Source: Deltaproteobacteria bacterium (GTDB lineage: Bacteria; Myxococcota; Kuafuiibacteriia; Kuafuiibacteriales; Kuafuiibacteriaceae). Taken from it: 64,000 nt of DNA. Shown in pieces: positions 16,413 through 25,263 of this stretch. Numbering within the stretch: position 1 is the first letter of the stretch; each line of letters begins with the position of its first letter. A program made the translations under genes and the position numbers. Where the stretch lies: NCBI GenBank assembly GCA_016703535.1, contig JADJBV010000001.1:4144001-4208000 (forward strand), read 5' to 3'. The notes under the pieces are model-generated. The model did no database searches. It had not been told where the DNA came from and saw nothing but the letters and a program-made list of their open reading frames with translations.

Positions 16413-18080
16413 TCATCGAAGGTCGAGGATCACCGCGGTGCCAGTGCCCGAAGAGATCGAGCCTCCTGACGCCGAGAGATTGGTCTGGGCGCACAGGGCG
16501 ATCAGGTAAGCAGTGCCCACCGCCAGGGCTGGCGTGGTGTTGGTGCCGATCAACGCCGTCACCGAAAGATTGCGCGGATCACCGCCCGCGAAGGTCTCGG
16601 CAGCGCCCGGTTGACCCGGGAAGTAGGTCCAGGGCCCGTTGACGCCGGTCGCGAAGCACAAGCCGACCACGCTGCTGCTGGCGCTCTGACTGTTGCTCGC
16701 CAAGGTGATCGAGCCGGTGGCGTAGAGCCGTTCACCGGCGACGCTCAAGGTCACCGACACCGGCGTCGACATCGGGCCAACCGCGCCCACCACCGGGAAA
16801 CAAGCGACGCCAGGGCAGTTGACGGTTCCGGGAGGGACCGTCACCACCGCACCCGGGGGCGCCGAGACGAAGCTGCCGATCAGCCCACTCGGCCCTTGGG
16901 TGCCGGTCGCGCCGGTCGGGCCAGGAGCCCCCGCCGGGCCTTGGGCGCCGGTGGCACCGGTGGGGCCGATCGAGCCCGCGACCCCTTGAGCGCCGGTCGG
17001 GCCCGCCGGACCTGCAAAACCTTGGGCGCCGGTCGGGCCCGTGGGGCCGGCCGGACCTTGAGCGCCCGCCGGGCCCGTAGCGCCCGCGGGACCTTGAGCG
17101 CCGGTAGGGCCGATGGGGCCTTGGGGGCCGGAAGGGCCGATGGGGCCCTGGACCCCTTGGGCGCCGGTCGGGCCGACCGCGCCGATCGGACCTTGGACGC
17201 CGGTGGGGCCGACGGGGCCTTGGGCCCCTTGAGCGCCGGTCGGGCCGATCGCACCTTGAGGACCGATGGGGCCGGTGGGGCCTTGGGGGCCCGTCAAGCC
17301 GGTCAGGCCTTGGGGACCCGTCGCGCCGGTGGCGCCCACCAAACCTTGGGCTCCGGTCGGGCCGATGGGGCCGATCGGGCCTTGCGCGCCGGTCGGGCCC
17401 TGGGGACCCGTGGCGCCGACGCCCCCTTGGGGCCCGGTCGCGCCGATCGGGCCTTGAGCGCCGGTCGCGCCGGTCGGGCCTTGGGGTCCGGTGGCGCCGA
17501 TGGGGCCTTGGGCACCGGTCGGTCCCACCGCGCCGGTTGGGCCGATGGGACCGGTGGCGCCGGTCGGGCCAGCGACGCCTGCGGGGCCGGTGTCGCCCGT
17601 GGGCCCGATCGGGCCTTGGGCGCCGGTGGGCCCGATGGGGCCGACTTCGCCCGTGGGGCCGACCGGACCCGCCGGACCTTCAGGCCCGGTGGGGCCCATG
17701 GGGCCCGCGGTGTCAGCGCTGAGGGCGCGGATCGCAAACGGCACGAAGCCGACCTGAAAACGGGGCGCCAGCTCTGCGCCGTCCCCGACCAAGGTCAGGC
17801 CGAGGAACCGGGCGCCACCGTCAAAGAGGGAGGGCGCCAAGGCGTCGACCGCGCCGATCTGGAGGTGGAACCAACCATCGACGGGCAACACCCCCGTGTG
17901 CAGCTCGGTGAACAGCGCCGTACCGCCATCTTCGACGTCGTAGATCCGGACCTCGACGTCGAAGGCCTCGTTGATGGGGAGCCCGTCGCTGGCGGTCAAG
18001 AAGCCCTGAAACGGGAGCTCGACCTGGGCCAAGGCTTGGGCCGGGAAAAGGGCAGCGAACAACAACACCGAAAGTCGCAT
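16413..18080 (-). CDS. Secreted collagen-like protein B (Gly-X-Y repeats)
   Basis: A 555-residue exported protein with the same plan as its neighbours. It has a signal peptide (about 18 residues, ending AQALA), a shared N-terminal domain (VELPFQGFLTASDGLPINEA...FVPFAIRALSADTAG), about 92 Gly-X-Y triplets (residues 126-400) and a 155-residue C-terminal domain. That C-terminal domain (GERLYATGSITLAS, WTYFPGQPGAAETFAGGDPR, AVGTAYLIALCAQT) clearly matches that of protein C. This suggests a duplicated trimerising or binding head. The ATG at 18080 follows the small lipoprotein stop by 3 bp, with AGAGGAA upstream. It is probably translated from the shared operon mRNA. Confidence 0.88.
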   Translation of the reverse strand: MRLSVLLFAALFPAQALAQVELPFQGFLTASDGLPINEAFDVEVRIYDVEDGGTALFTELHTGVLPVDGWFHLQIGAVDALAPSLFDGGARFLGLTLVGDGAELAPRFQVGFVPFAIRALSADTAGPMGPTGPEGPAGPVGPTGEVGPIGPTGAQGPIGPTGDTGPAGVAGPTGATGPIGPTGAVGPTGAQGPIGATGPQGPTGATGAQGPIGATGPQGGVGATGPQGPTGAQGPIGPIGPTGAQGLVGATGATGPQGLTGLTGPQGPTGPIGPQGAIGPTGAQGAQGPVGPTGVQGPIGAVGPTGAQGVQGPIGPSGPQGPIGPTGAQGPAGATGPAGAQGPAGPTGPTGAQGFAGPAGPTGAQGVAGSIGPTGATGAQGPAGAPGPTGATGTQGPSGLIGSFVSAPPGAVVTVPPGTVNCPGVACFPVVGAVGPMSTPVSVTLSVAGERLYATGSITLASNSQSASSSVVGLCFATGVNGPWTYFPGQPGAAETFAGGDPRNLSVTALIGTNTTPALAVGTAYLIALCAQTNLSASGGSISSGTGTAVILDLR

Positions 18081-18083
18081 CGA

Positions 18084-18431
18084 TCAGTTCCTCTTTGGCG
18101 CCGCGGGGACCAAACCACCCCGCAAGCGGTGTTGAGCGTTGCCGGCCGCGCCAGGGTGGGTCTCGACCAACCCGCCGCGGACCTTGTGGGTGGGGCTCTC
18201 TGAGACGCCGGCCGCCGGGGCCAAGGATCCCGCCCGCAGCGTAAAGCCGCCGTCTTTGGGCTCGGCGTCGACGGGATCCGCGTCCGCCAAGTCCGCATCG
18301 GGGAAGGTCGCATCGGGCTGAAAGCCCACGTCCGGCGGACCGACGTCGGGGGTGCCGGCGTCGATGCTGACCGGATCGGCGCAGGCCAACATGGGCACCA
18401 AGGCCCAAAGACAGAGGTGGAGGCTCTTCAT
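18084..18431 (-). CDS. Small lipoprotein between collagen-like genes
   Basis: A 115-residue protein with a lipoprotein signal (LWALVPMLAC). A low-complexity Asp/Ala/Pro linker with repeated PDVG/PDA units follows (residues 20-60). The C-terminal part carries two related blocks, HKVRGGLVETHPG and HRLRGGLVPAAP. The ATG overlaps the stop of collagen-like gene C by 4 nt and its stop is 3 bp from the start of gene B. It is therefore almost certainly co-translated with both. I do not recognise a function; an anchor or partner for the collagen-like proteins is conceivable from position only. Confidence 0.75.
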   Translation of the reverse strand: MKSLHLCLWALVPMLACADPVSIDAGTPDVGPPDVGFQPDATFPDADLADADPVDAEPKDGGFTLRAGSLAPAAGVSESPTHKVRGGLVETHPGAAGNAQHRLRGGLVPAAPKRN

Positions 18432-20146
18432 TGCAGCTCCAAGGCGACGCCGGATCCGCTGGCAGAGACGACGCCTGCGGCCGAGGTTGTATAAGTCTGG
18501 GCGCACAGGCTGACGAAATACGCCGTGCCCACGGCCAAGGTGGTGGTGTCGATGCCGGCGCTGACCGCGATGGAGCGCCGGGTGGTGTTGGAGAAGGTCT
18601 CGAAGGGCGGGACCCCGGGGAACAAGGTCCAAGGCCCGGCGGCCGCCGTCGCGTAGCAGGGATAAAGCCGCGTCGTGTAGGGGGTCTGGGAGGTGGTGGC
18701 GAAGTTGCCCGTGCCCCGAACCTGGAGCCGTTCCCCGGTCGCCAAGGTGATGGGCCCCGCGCCCGGGGCGATCGCCGTGACCGCGCCGAAGACCGAAAAA
18801 CAGGCCGCCAAGCCGCAGGTGAAGGTGCCGGCACCGAGGTCGGTGAGCGCCGTCGCGATGATTGGATAAGCGCCGGCGATCCCGCTGATCCCGGTGGGAC
18901 CTCGAGGACCGTTGGCGCCGGTCGGGCCCCGGAGCCCGATCGCGCCGGGTGCGCCGGTGGGGCCGATGGGACCGGTGGGGCCCCGAGGACCCGTGGCGCC
19001 CGTGGGGCCCACCACGCCGGTGGGGCCTCGAGGGCCGGCGGCCCCGGTGACGCCGGTGGGCCCACGGGGTCCGAGGGCCCCGTTGATCCCGGTCGGGCCC
19101 CGAACCCCGGTGGGTCCGACCGCGCCGATCGGGCCGAGGTTGCCGGTGGGGCCCGGGACGCCGGTGGCGCCGGTCGCTCCGCGCAGACCCGCTGCCCCTT
19201 GAGGCCCGGCCGCGCCGGTGGGGCCGAGAGGTCCAGTGGACCCTGTGTTGCCTCGGGGACCGGCCGCGCCCGCCGCCCCGATGGGGCCGGCCAAACCGAC
19301 GAGACCTTGCGGGCCCTGAGAGCCCAACGCCCCGGTCGCGCCCCGAGGTCCGGTGGCGCCTTGCGGGCCGGTGGATCCAAGGGGCCCGGTCGCGCCGACG
19401 GCGCCCACCGCACCCACCACTCCCGAGGGTCCCGCTACGCCGGTCACCCCTCGAGGTCCGATGGCGCCTGGGTTGCCGACGGGGCCGGTCGGGCCCGTGG
19501 CGCCTCGTCCACCGGTGGCACCGGCCGGACCGTTGGCCCCCATGGGGCCCGCCGCGCCCGTAGCGCCGATCGGCCCTGGTGCACCCACTCCACCGGCAGC
19601 GCCTGGAGGCCCCGGCTCACCCGTGGGTCCCGGGGGCCCCAACTCACCGGTGGGGCCAGTGGCGCCGATCGGACCGATGGGACCGACCGCGCCGATGGGA
19701 CCGGCGGTGTCGGCGCTCAAGGCGTGCAGCGCATAAGGGACGAAGCCAAACTTTTGCCGAGGGCCGAGCTCAGGCCCGCCGCCGGCCAAGGCGATCGAGA
19801 GGTACACGACGTCGCGGTCGTAGAGGTTGGCAGGAAAGGGGATGATCGATCCCAGGGACAGGTGAAAGTAGCCGCCGACGATCGAGACGCCATCGTGGGG
19901 CTCCCGAAAGAGCTCGGCGCCTCCGGTCTCATCGTCGTGGAGCGTGATCTCCAGATCGAGGATCGCCTCGACCGGCGCCCCATCGATCGGCGCCAACACC
20001 CCTTCAAACGGGATCTCGACCTGGGCCCAGGCCTCACCGGCGGAGACCAGGCTCGCCAGCAACAAAACGAGACCTACAGGTCTCAAGTGTGTCTTCGGCG
20101 CCGCAAGGGCCGAGAAAAACAGGCTTTTGAACTCGGTGAGACCCAT
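18428..20146 (-). CDS. Secreted collagen-like protein C (Gly-X-Y repeats)
   Basis: A 572-residue exported collagen-like protein. A long signal region contains the core VGLVLLLASLVSAGEAWA. A globular domain similar to those of A and B follows (VEIPFEGVLAPIDGAPVEAI...FVPYALHALSADTAG). About 92 Gly-X-Y triplets come next (residues about 149-425), then a C-terminal domain homologous to that of B (GERLQVRGTGNF, WTLFPGVPPFETF, AVGTAYFVSLCAQT). I prefer the ATG at 20146, which has AAGGG upstream. An in-frame TTG at 20197 overlaps the binding-protein stop by 4 nt (TTGA) and would also give translational coupling. First of the three collagen-like genes. Confidence 0.85.
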   Translation of the reverse strand: MGLTEFKSLFFSALAAPKTHLRPVGLVLLLASLVSAGEAWAQVEIPFEGVLAPIDGAPVEAILDLEITLHDDETGGAELFREPHDGVSIVGGYFHLSLGSIIPFPANLYDRDVVYLSIALAGGGPELGPRQKFGFVPYALHALSADTAGPIGAVGPIGPIGATGPTGELGPPGPTGEPGPPGAAGGVGAPGPIGATGAAGPMGANGPAGATGGRGATGPTGPVGNPGAIGPRGVTGVAGPSGVVGAVGAVGATGPLGSTGPQGATGPRGATGALGSQGPQGLVGLAGPIGAAGAAGPRGNTGSTGPLGPTGAAGPQGAAGLRGATGATGVPGPTGNLGPIGAVGPTGVRGPTGINGALGPRGPTGVTGAAGPRGPTGVVGPTGATGPRGPTGPIGPTGAPGAIGLRGPTGANGPRGPTGISGIAGAYPIIATALTDLGAGTFTCGLAACFSVFGAVTAIAPGAGPITLATGERLQVRGTGNFATTSQTPYTTRLYPCYATAAAGPWTLFPGVPPFETFSNTTRRSIAVSAGIDTTTLAVGTAYFVSLCAQTYTTSAAGVVSASGSGVALELQ

Positions 20147-20193
20147 GCGCGCGACCCTTGAGTGCGCATTGATCGGCAGGTGTGACGGCCCGG

Positions 20194-21846
20194 TCAACGG
20201 GCATCCACCGTAAGGTGGTTGATCCAGCGCCAGGAGGTCTCGTCCGGCGGGACGGGCCGCACCCGACGATTCCAGACGTAATAACGGGTTCGAGCCAAGC
20301 CCGCGATGATCGGCGCCTCTTCGACGATCCGGTCCCTCATCTGCTCATAGAGCCGGGTCCGCTCCGGCGAAGGCAACATCACCCGGGCCTGCTGATAGAG
20401 GTGGTCGTAGCGGTCATCTTGGAAGTTGAAGTGGTTGGCGCCGGGCGGCCGGTTGGGGCCATAAAACAAGGCCAGGTTGTTCTCGGCGTCCGGATAGTCG
20501 GAGATCCAGGCCAGGCGAAAGAGCTGAGCCTTCTTCTTCTTCAACGCCTGATCGAGCTCGGGGAAGGAGTAGAGCTCGGCCTCGACCCGCACGCCGATCG
20601 CCCGCCACTGTCTCTGGAGCAGCTCGAGTTGTTCGGCCGCGTTGCCGCTCCGCACCGTCGCCAGCCGCAGCGGCGGCAGCCCATCCCCGCCCGGATATCC
20701 GGCCTCGGCGAGGAGCTGTTTGGCCAACGGCAGGTTGAGGCCTCGATACGGGGCGGGACGCTCCAGGTGCCCATCCACGCCCGGAGGGATCGGCCCATCG
20801 TAGACCAAGCCGGCCCCCGCATAAAAAGTGTCGACGGTTTCAGCCCCGTCGATCGCCGCCGCCAAGGCCTGCCGCAACTTTTTGCCGCGCGCCCCACCGA
20901 CGATCGGGTCCTCCAGGTTGAAGCCGAGGTACACCAGGTCGAGGCCCGCGTAGGTGGCCAGGCCCACCCCTTCGGCGAGGAAGCGGCTGCGGAGCCGCCC
21001 CTCCTCCACCAACGCCGGCACAAACTCGGGCGGCACCGGGATCACGTCGAGGTCCCCCACCCGCCACTTGAGCCACATCGGCTGCTCTTGTTCGTAGACG
21101 TGGAGCCACAGGCCATCGGCGGCGACCGGCGCCCGATAACGAGGGTTGGCGACGAAGTGCAGCTCGAGGGGCGACGCCCAGCTCTGCAAACGATAGGGAC
21201 CCGTGCCTACCGGGTGCCGCCGAAAATCTTCGCCGTAGTGCTCCACCGCCTCCCGGGGCACAACCGCGGAATAGGCCATGGCCAACACGTAGAGGAGCTG
21301 GGGATAAGGTGCGGTCAACTTCAGGCGAAAGCGGCGAGCGTCGAGGACCTCCAGGCCCTCCACTGGCACGTCGGGATCGAATTCCTGTTGCGCCACCTGA
21401 TCCAACCCGCGGATCCGCCCTTGATACAGCCACCAACCGGTCGACTTGGCGCTCCGTTCGGCGTGACGTCGCAGCGAATACAAGACATCGGTCGAGGTGA
21501 CGGCCCGGCCCACTCCGCCCGGGAAACAAGGATCGTCCTGGAAGTAGAGATCGTCCCGCAAGGTAAACAGGTACGTGGTGCCGTCGGCATCGACCTCCGG
21601 CATTTGGGTCAACAACAACGGCACCAAGGTCAACGGGCGGGCTTCGAGATCATAACCGAGCAGCGGCTCATACACCGGCGTCTGCGCCAGGGCCGCGTAC
21701 TGAGCGCCGCTCTGCAGCGGATCCAGGCTGCCGACCTGGGCCCGCAACCCCAAATGGACGATGCGTCGGCCCCGCTCTTCTTTGGGCAACGGCTTACAGG
21801 CCGCGGCGAAGACCACCGCTGCCAACGCCAGGCGCCAGAACTTCAT
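20194..21846 (-). CDS. Oligopeptide-binding lipoprotein (SBP_bac_5-type)
   Basis: Substrate-binding component of the peptide importer (550 aa). It has a lipoprotein signal (LALAAVVFAAAC), the family's early segment IVHLGLRAQVGSLDPLQSG, and HPVGTGPYRLQSW. The later conserved region includes GLNLPLAKQLLAEAGYPGGDG and LFRLAWISDYPDAENNLALF. The ATG at 21846 overlaps the matrixin-fusion stop by 4 nt. In other operons the permease genes follow directly; here they lie downstream of four extra genes. It is anchored to a membrane and probably delivers peptides to the OppB/C-type channel. Peptides could come from the matrixin encoded just upstream (inference). Confidence 0.92.
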   Translation of the reverse strand: MKFWRLALAAVVFAAACKPLPKEERGRRIVHLGLRAQVGSLDPLQSGAQYAALAQTPVYEPLLGYDLEARPLTLVPLLLTQMPEVDADGTTYLFTLRDDLYFQDDPCFPGGVGRAVTSTDVLYSLRRHAERSAKSTGWWLYQGRIRGLDQVAQQEFDPDVPVEGLEVLDARRFRLKLTAPYPQLLYVLAMAYSAVVPREAVEHYGEDFRRHPVGTGPYRLQSWASPLELHFVANPRYRAPVAADGLWLHVYEQEQPMWLKWRVGDLDVIPVPPEFVPALVEEGRLRSRFLAEGVGLATYAGLDLVYLGFNLEDPIVGGARGKKLRQALAAAIDGAETVDTFYAGAGLVYDGPIPPGVDGHLERPAPYRGLNLPLAKQLLAEAGYPGGDGLPPLRLATVRSGNAAEQLELLQRQWRAIGVRVEAELYSFPELDQALKKKKAQLFRLAWISDYPDAENNLALFYGPNRPPGANHFNFQDDRYDHLYQQARVMLPSPERTRLYEQMRDRIVEEAPIIAGLARTRYYVWNRRVRPVPPDETSWRWINHLTVDAR

Positions 21847-23711
21847 GCGCGGCGGCGACGGCGGAAGGCCCAAGCCGCGCCCATCAGCCACCAGGCCGGC
21901 GAACCGAGGCCCACCGTGCGACAGCCGTAGCCATCATCGCTGTCGGTCTGCAGGAACGAAGGCCCGTTGGGCGGGAAACATTGGGCGGTGGCCGAACCCG
22001 CGGGATAGATGGTGCAGATGCCGTCCCGATCGTCGGCGGCCAAGGAGCGCTTTTTGGTCTCGCAGGGCGGGGCGCTGGCGTACATGGTGGCTTCGGCATA
22101 TCGGGCCGAGTTCGGCGGGTGGTCCAGGCCGAGCACGTGGCCCACCTCGTGGGTCATGGTGTTGCGTAGGTCCATGAAGCCGTCGGCCGGTTGGCAGTTG
22201 TTGGTGTCGGACCGGCCGAAGACGAAATATTGCCCGTTGAGCTCGATGTCGGCGTCGACCACCACCCCCGAGTTTCGATCGTAGGCGGTGGTGGTCACGG
22301 CGATCGCCGAGGCGTCGTAGGGCCAGTTCCTGCTGACCCACACCACCGCGTTGACGTTGGGCCCGTCTTCGTTGAGTTCGGCCCGAACCCCCGCCACCTC
22401 ACCTTGATAGGGGAGGTCGATGTCCGAACAATCGATGTCGGTCCAAGCCTGAAAGGACGCCAGCAGATCCGCCTCGCCAATGGCCCGATCCCCGGTGGCC
22501 ATCAAGGCGTTGGGATCGGCGACCCACGGGATGGTGCGGGTGGGCCAAACCAAAGACGGCCCCGAGTCCAAGGCGACCCGGCTACACTTGAAGGCCCAGG
22601 CCGATTCGGCCCAAAACGAAAGGAGCAAAAAGCTCAGGACCAGGCCGAGACGCCGACGGACCAACACACCCACGATCATCAGTGTCACCAAAAGGATGGG
22701 GCCTTGTCGACCACCCGACCCTCCGGTCGTGCACCCACACCCTTCTTCTTGGGGAGGCGGTTCGGGTTTTGGATCGGTCGGGCACACTTCAAAGGCGGTC
22801 CAGGCTACCTCTACGTCGTAGGCGCCACTTTGGGCGTCCACCAGCACCAGATCCGCGTCTCCTTGGTCGGCGTCGGGGGGTTGGCGGAGGTGGGGGCCTT
22901 TTTGGGCCGCTGGGTCGGGGCTCCAGTCCACCGGCTGAAAGCGCCCGCTCGCGTAACGCCAAGCCACACGATCGTCGGGGTCCAGGCCGATCGCCGAAAG
23001 CCCCAGACAAGGATCGAGGCCCTGAAGTTCAGGTGGGGTGATGGTGGCGGAGCCCACGTGGTGGACCGCCAACCCGGACAGATCATCGGCGGTCGGCTCG
23101 CGGCGGAGGGTCTGGGCCGAAAGGGTCGGGGCCATCACGGCCTCCAGCACCTGATCTTGGACCGGCGCCGGCACCGAAAAACACGACGGGTAGCGGCGGC
23201 CGGGCTCACCACAAGTATGGGCCAGCCCCAACACGTGACCCAACTCGTGGAGGAGCACGCTCTGTTGATCGAAGGTCCCCGGTTCTCCTTCGCTGAAGCG
23301 AAAACGCTCTGCGTTCAGGTACACGTCGCCCTCCCGGATCACGCCGGTCGAGACGTCGTAAAAAAGCTCGGCGTGGGCCACGGTCCGCGTGGGATCGCCA
23401 AAGTTCGGATCAAAAGGATCGGCGAGGGTGGCGGTGGAACGTCCATCATCGCCGCTCGCGCCTTCGCTCGGCCCGCGCCAATCGGGCCTCAGGCGGCCGC
23501 GGCTCTGCGTGGCCCAGGTGTCAAAGGCCCGGCGAAAAGCTCGGGCGAAGAGGACCCCCTCCGGATCATCGAGGGAAAAAACCGCGTCGAACTCGAGGTG
23601 AGAGCGGGTCCAGTGAAGCTCGACCCCGGCTTGGCTGCGCAACAACTCGTGGGCCTCGGCGACCTGGGGCCAAGACGCGACCAACAAGAGCAGCAGGGCA
23701 CCTCGGCCCAC
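21843..23711 (-). CDS. In-frame fusion of two secreted matrixin-type metalloproteases
   Basis: A 622-residue frame holding two complete secreted proteases. Module 1 has a signal peptide (1-20), a zinc site HELGHVLGLAH (H155, E156, H159, H165), and a MYXO-CTERM-like tail: GCGC, then a hydrophobic helix and RRR near residue 354. Module 2 starts directly with its own signal core (LGLVLSFLLLSFWAESAWA, about 355-373). Its zinc site is HEVGHVLGLDH (H521, E522, H525, H531), with a probable Met-turn in EATMYAS and a final hydrophobic helix with RRRRR. No stop separates them. Internal translation could begin at the ATG at 22679 or the GTGs at 22673 or 22667. The GTG start at 23711 is 8 bp after the upstream gene; the 3' end overlaps the binding-protein start. 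Confidence 0.85.
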   Translation of the reverse strand: MGRGALLLLLVASWPQVAEAHELLRSQAGVELHWTRSHLEFDAVFSLDDPEGVLFARAFRRAFDTWATQSRGRLRPDWRGPSEGASGDDGRSTATLADPFDPNFGDPTRTVAHAELFYDVSTGVIREGDVYLNAERFRFSEGEPGTFDQQSVLLHELGHVLGLAHTCGEPGRRYPSCFSVPAPVQDQVLEAVMAPTLSAQTLRREPTADDLSGLAVHHVGSATITPPELQGLDPCLGLSAIGLDPDDRVAWRYASGRFQPVDWSPDPAAQKGPHLRQPPDADQGDADLVLVDAQSGAYDVEVAWTAFEVCPTDPKPEPPPQEEGCGCTTGGSGGRQGPILLVTLMIVGVLVRRRLGLVLSFLLLSFWAESAWAFKCSRVALDSGPSLVWPTRTIPWVADPNALMATGDRAIGEADLLASFQAWTDIDCSDIDLPYQGEVAGVRAELNEDGPNVNAVVWVSRNWPYDASAIAVTTTAYDRNSGVVVDADIELNGQYFVFGRSDTNNCQPADGFMDLRNTMTHEVGHVLGLDHPPNSARYAEATMYASAPPCETKKRSLAADDRDGICTIYPAGSATAQCFPPNGPSFLQTDSDDGYGCRTVGLGSPAWWLMGAAWAFRRRRRA

Positions 23712-23719
23712 GGATCAAC

Positions 23720-24355
23720 CTAGGGCACCGTGATCGGACCGGTCGGGGTGGTGGGCTGGACCGTGGGGACCTTGGCCGGGGCGGCGCTACGGGCCGTCGC
23801 CACCCGAACCTTCAAGGCGTCGAGATCGAGTTCACCTTGGGGGCCGATCGACTCGTCGACCTTATAGGTGCCGGTTCCATCGCGCCGCACGAAGGCCAAA
23901 CCTTCGACCGAAGGCACCGCCATGGTCCTGCCGTCAGCTTGCCGAACCAAACGGAACTTGCCTTGGCTCATGCCGATCACCTGGAAGGTGCCGCCCTCGA
24001 CCGGATCGTTGCGCAAGAAGATCAGCACCTCTTCTTCGGGCGTAAACTTGGGGACGCCGCTGACCTTCATGCCGATGTCGCCGACCTCACCGCCCATGGT
24101 GCGGACCACGATCGACTTGGGATCGGTGTCGCCGACGATGCGCTCGAGGACCTGGATTTCGGTGTACGTGAAGATCTTTCGGTGGGCTTGGTCCCACGCC
24201 GACTCTTGGGCCAAGACCCGGCCGGTCACCACCAAGACGGCCTCGACCGACATCGCCTCCAAGGTGGTGGGGACCATGACGGTCGCGTCGGCCGAAGCCG
24301 GGGCGATGACGCTGGCGGCGATCAAGGCCCAAAGGACGTTGTTCCGGCTACCCAT
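23720..24355 (-). CDS. Conserved secreted protein of unknown function, first gene of the protease-transporter run
   Basis: A 211-residue exported protein with a signal peptide (NNVLWALIAASVIAPASA). The mature part begins TVMVPTTLEAMSVEAVLVVT and contains EIQVLERIVGD, GGEVGDIG, EEEVLIFLRNDP and GMSQGKFRLVR. This resembles secreted proteins often found beside matrixins in myxobacterial genomes (from memory of the family style, not checked). The C-terminus is Ala/Thr/Pro-rich. I chose the ATG at 24355 because it gives a compact signal peptide; the longer frame overlaps the divergent CPBP gene. The matrixin fusion starts 8 bp downstream. Confidence 0.75.
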   Translation of the reverse strand: MGSRNNVLWALIAASVIAPASADATVMVPTTLEAMSVEAVLVVTGRVLAQESAWDQAHRKIFTYTEIQVLERIVGDTDPKSIVVRTMGGEVGDIGMKVSGVPKFTPEEEVLIFLRNDPVEGGTFQVIGMSQGKFRLVRQADGRTMAVPSVEGLAFVRRDGTGTYKVDESIGPQGELDLDALKVRVATARSAAPAKVPTVQPTTPTGPITVP

Positions 24356-24407
24356 GATGTCCAAGCATAGGACAGGCGCGCCGGCTTTTGCTATACCGGC
24401 CCTCCCC

Positions 24408-25229
24408 ATGGAACCCCGACCTCCGCTCGGAGAGCGCCTGGCCGCCCGTTGGCCTTCCTGGTCCCCGGCGCTCCTCGGCCTGGACGGTCGGGTGAGCTGG
24501 ATCATGTTGTGGTCGGCCTTGTTGCTGATCCTGTTCCGGAAGTTCGGCGGCTCGAACCACTTCGAGCAACACCTGCGCCCCGAGGCCTGGGCCTCCCACC
24601 CGCTGCTCGGGCTCTACGGCGACTACTACTGGTTCTGTGCCTGCTTCGTGATCTTGGGGCTGGTGCCGCTGTTGTTGTCTTTGCCCCGACCTTTTCGGCC
24701 GGCCAGCTTGGGCCTGGGCCTGGGGGATTGGCGTTTTGGGCTCAAGTGGGTGCTGATCCTCTACGCGGTCATGGCGCCGGTGGTGGTGGTCGCCTCTCGC
24801 TTCAGCACCTTTTCCCAATATTACCCGCTCAACGGAATGATCGGCGAACAAGCCGCGCGCCTGTGGGCCGGGCAAGCCGCGACCATCACCCACGCCCTCG
24901 CCTATTTTTTGGTCTACGAGCTGCTGTACGGCCTGTATTTTGTGGGCTGGGAGTTTTTTTACCGGGGCTTTTTGACCTTCGGGCTGGAGGAGCGGCTCGG
25001 CCCCCACGGCGTGTTGGTGGCCAACATCCCCTTCGCCTTGATGCACGTCGGCAAGCCCTTCCCCGAGGCCTTGGGCTCGATCATCGCCGGCGTCGCCTTG
25101 GGGCTGTTTGCGCTGCGGGCCCGCTCCTTTTGGCCCTGCGTCGCGCTCCACGTCGGGGTCGCCTGGACCATGGATCTCTGCGCCATCGAACGCAAAGCGG
25201 CGGTGTTGTCGGCGGCGGCGGGTGGTTGA
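24408..25229 (+). CDS. CPBP-family intramembrane metalloprotease
   Basis: A 273-residue membrane protein with about seven hydrophobic segments. It has the CPBP (CAAX-protease/bacteriocin-processing) motifs in order: a first box WEFFYRGFLTFGLEE (the usual EExxxR reduced to ExxxR), then IPFALMH, then LHVGVAW near the C-terminus. These Glu/His residues form the membrane-embedded active site in known family members. Substrates cannot be predicted. The ATG at 24408 was chosen because the longer upstream frame runs antisense through the divergent gene. TATACC (24392-24397) may be its -10 box. The small secreted protein at 25264 follows on the same strand. Confidence 0.85.
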   Translation: MEPRPPLGERLAARWPSWSPALLGLDGRVSWIMLWSALLLILFRKFGGSNHFEQHLRPEAWASHPLLGLYGDYYWFCACFVILGLVPLLLSLPRPFRPASLGLGLGDWRFGLKWVLILYAVMAPVVVVASRFSTFSQYYPLNGMIGEQAARLWAGQAATITHALAYFLVYELLYGLYFVGWEFFYRGFLTFGLEERLGPHGVLVANIPFALMHVGKPFPEALGSIIAGVALGLFALRARSFWPCVALHVGVAWTMDLCAIERKAAVLSAAAGG

Positions 25230-25263
25230 CTCGCCCCGGGGCTCCGAGGAAAGCTCCAGCGCA

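Noticed and set aside
20069..20084. Palindrome GAGACCTACAGGTCTC inside the signal-peptide region of collagen-like gene C
   Set aside because: Seven-bp arms inside coding sequence with no promoter elements around it. It may be chance.
14431..20146. Long plus-strand open frames rich in Pro-Val-Gly-Pro opposite the collagen-like genes
   Set aside because: They are the antisense of GGN-CCN repeats, which remain open in several frames. They have no start signals, signal peptides or non-repetitive domains.
14384..20193. Three intergenic gaps of exactly 47 bp (14384-14430, 16366-16412, 20147-20193)
   Set aside because: Aligned by eye the three sequences share no more than a short GGCAGGA in two of them, so the equal lengths look coincidental. 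The third also depends on the chosen start.
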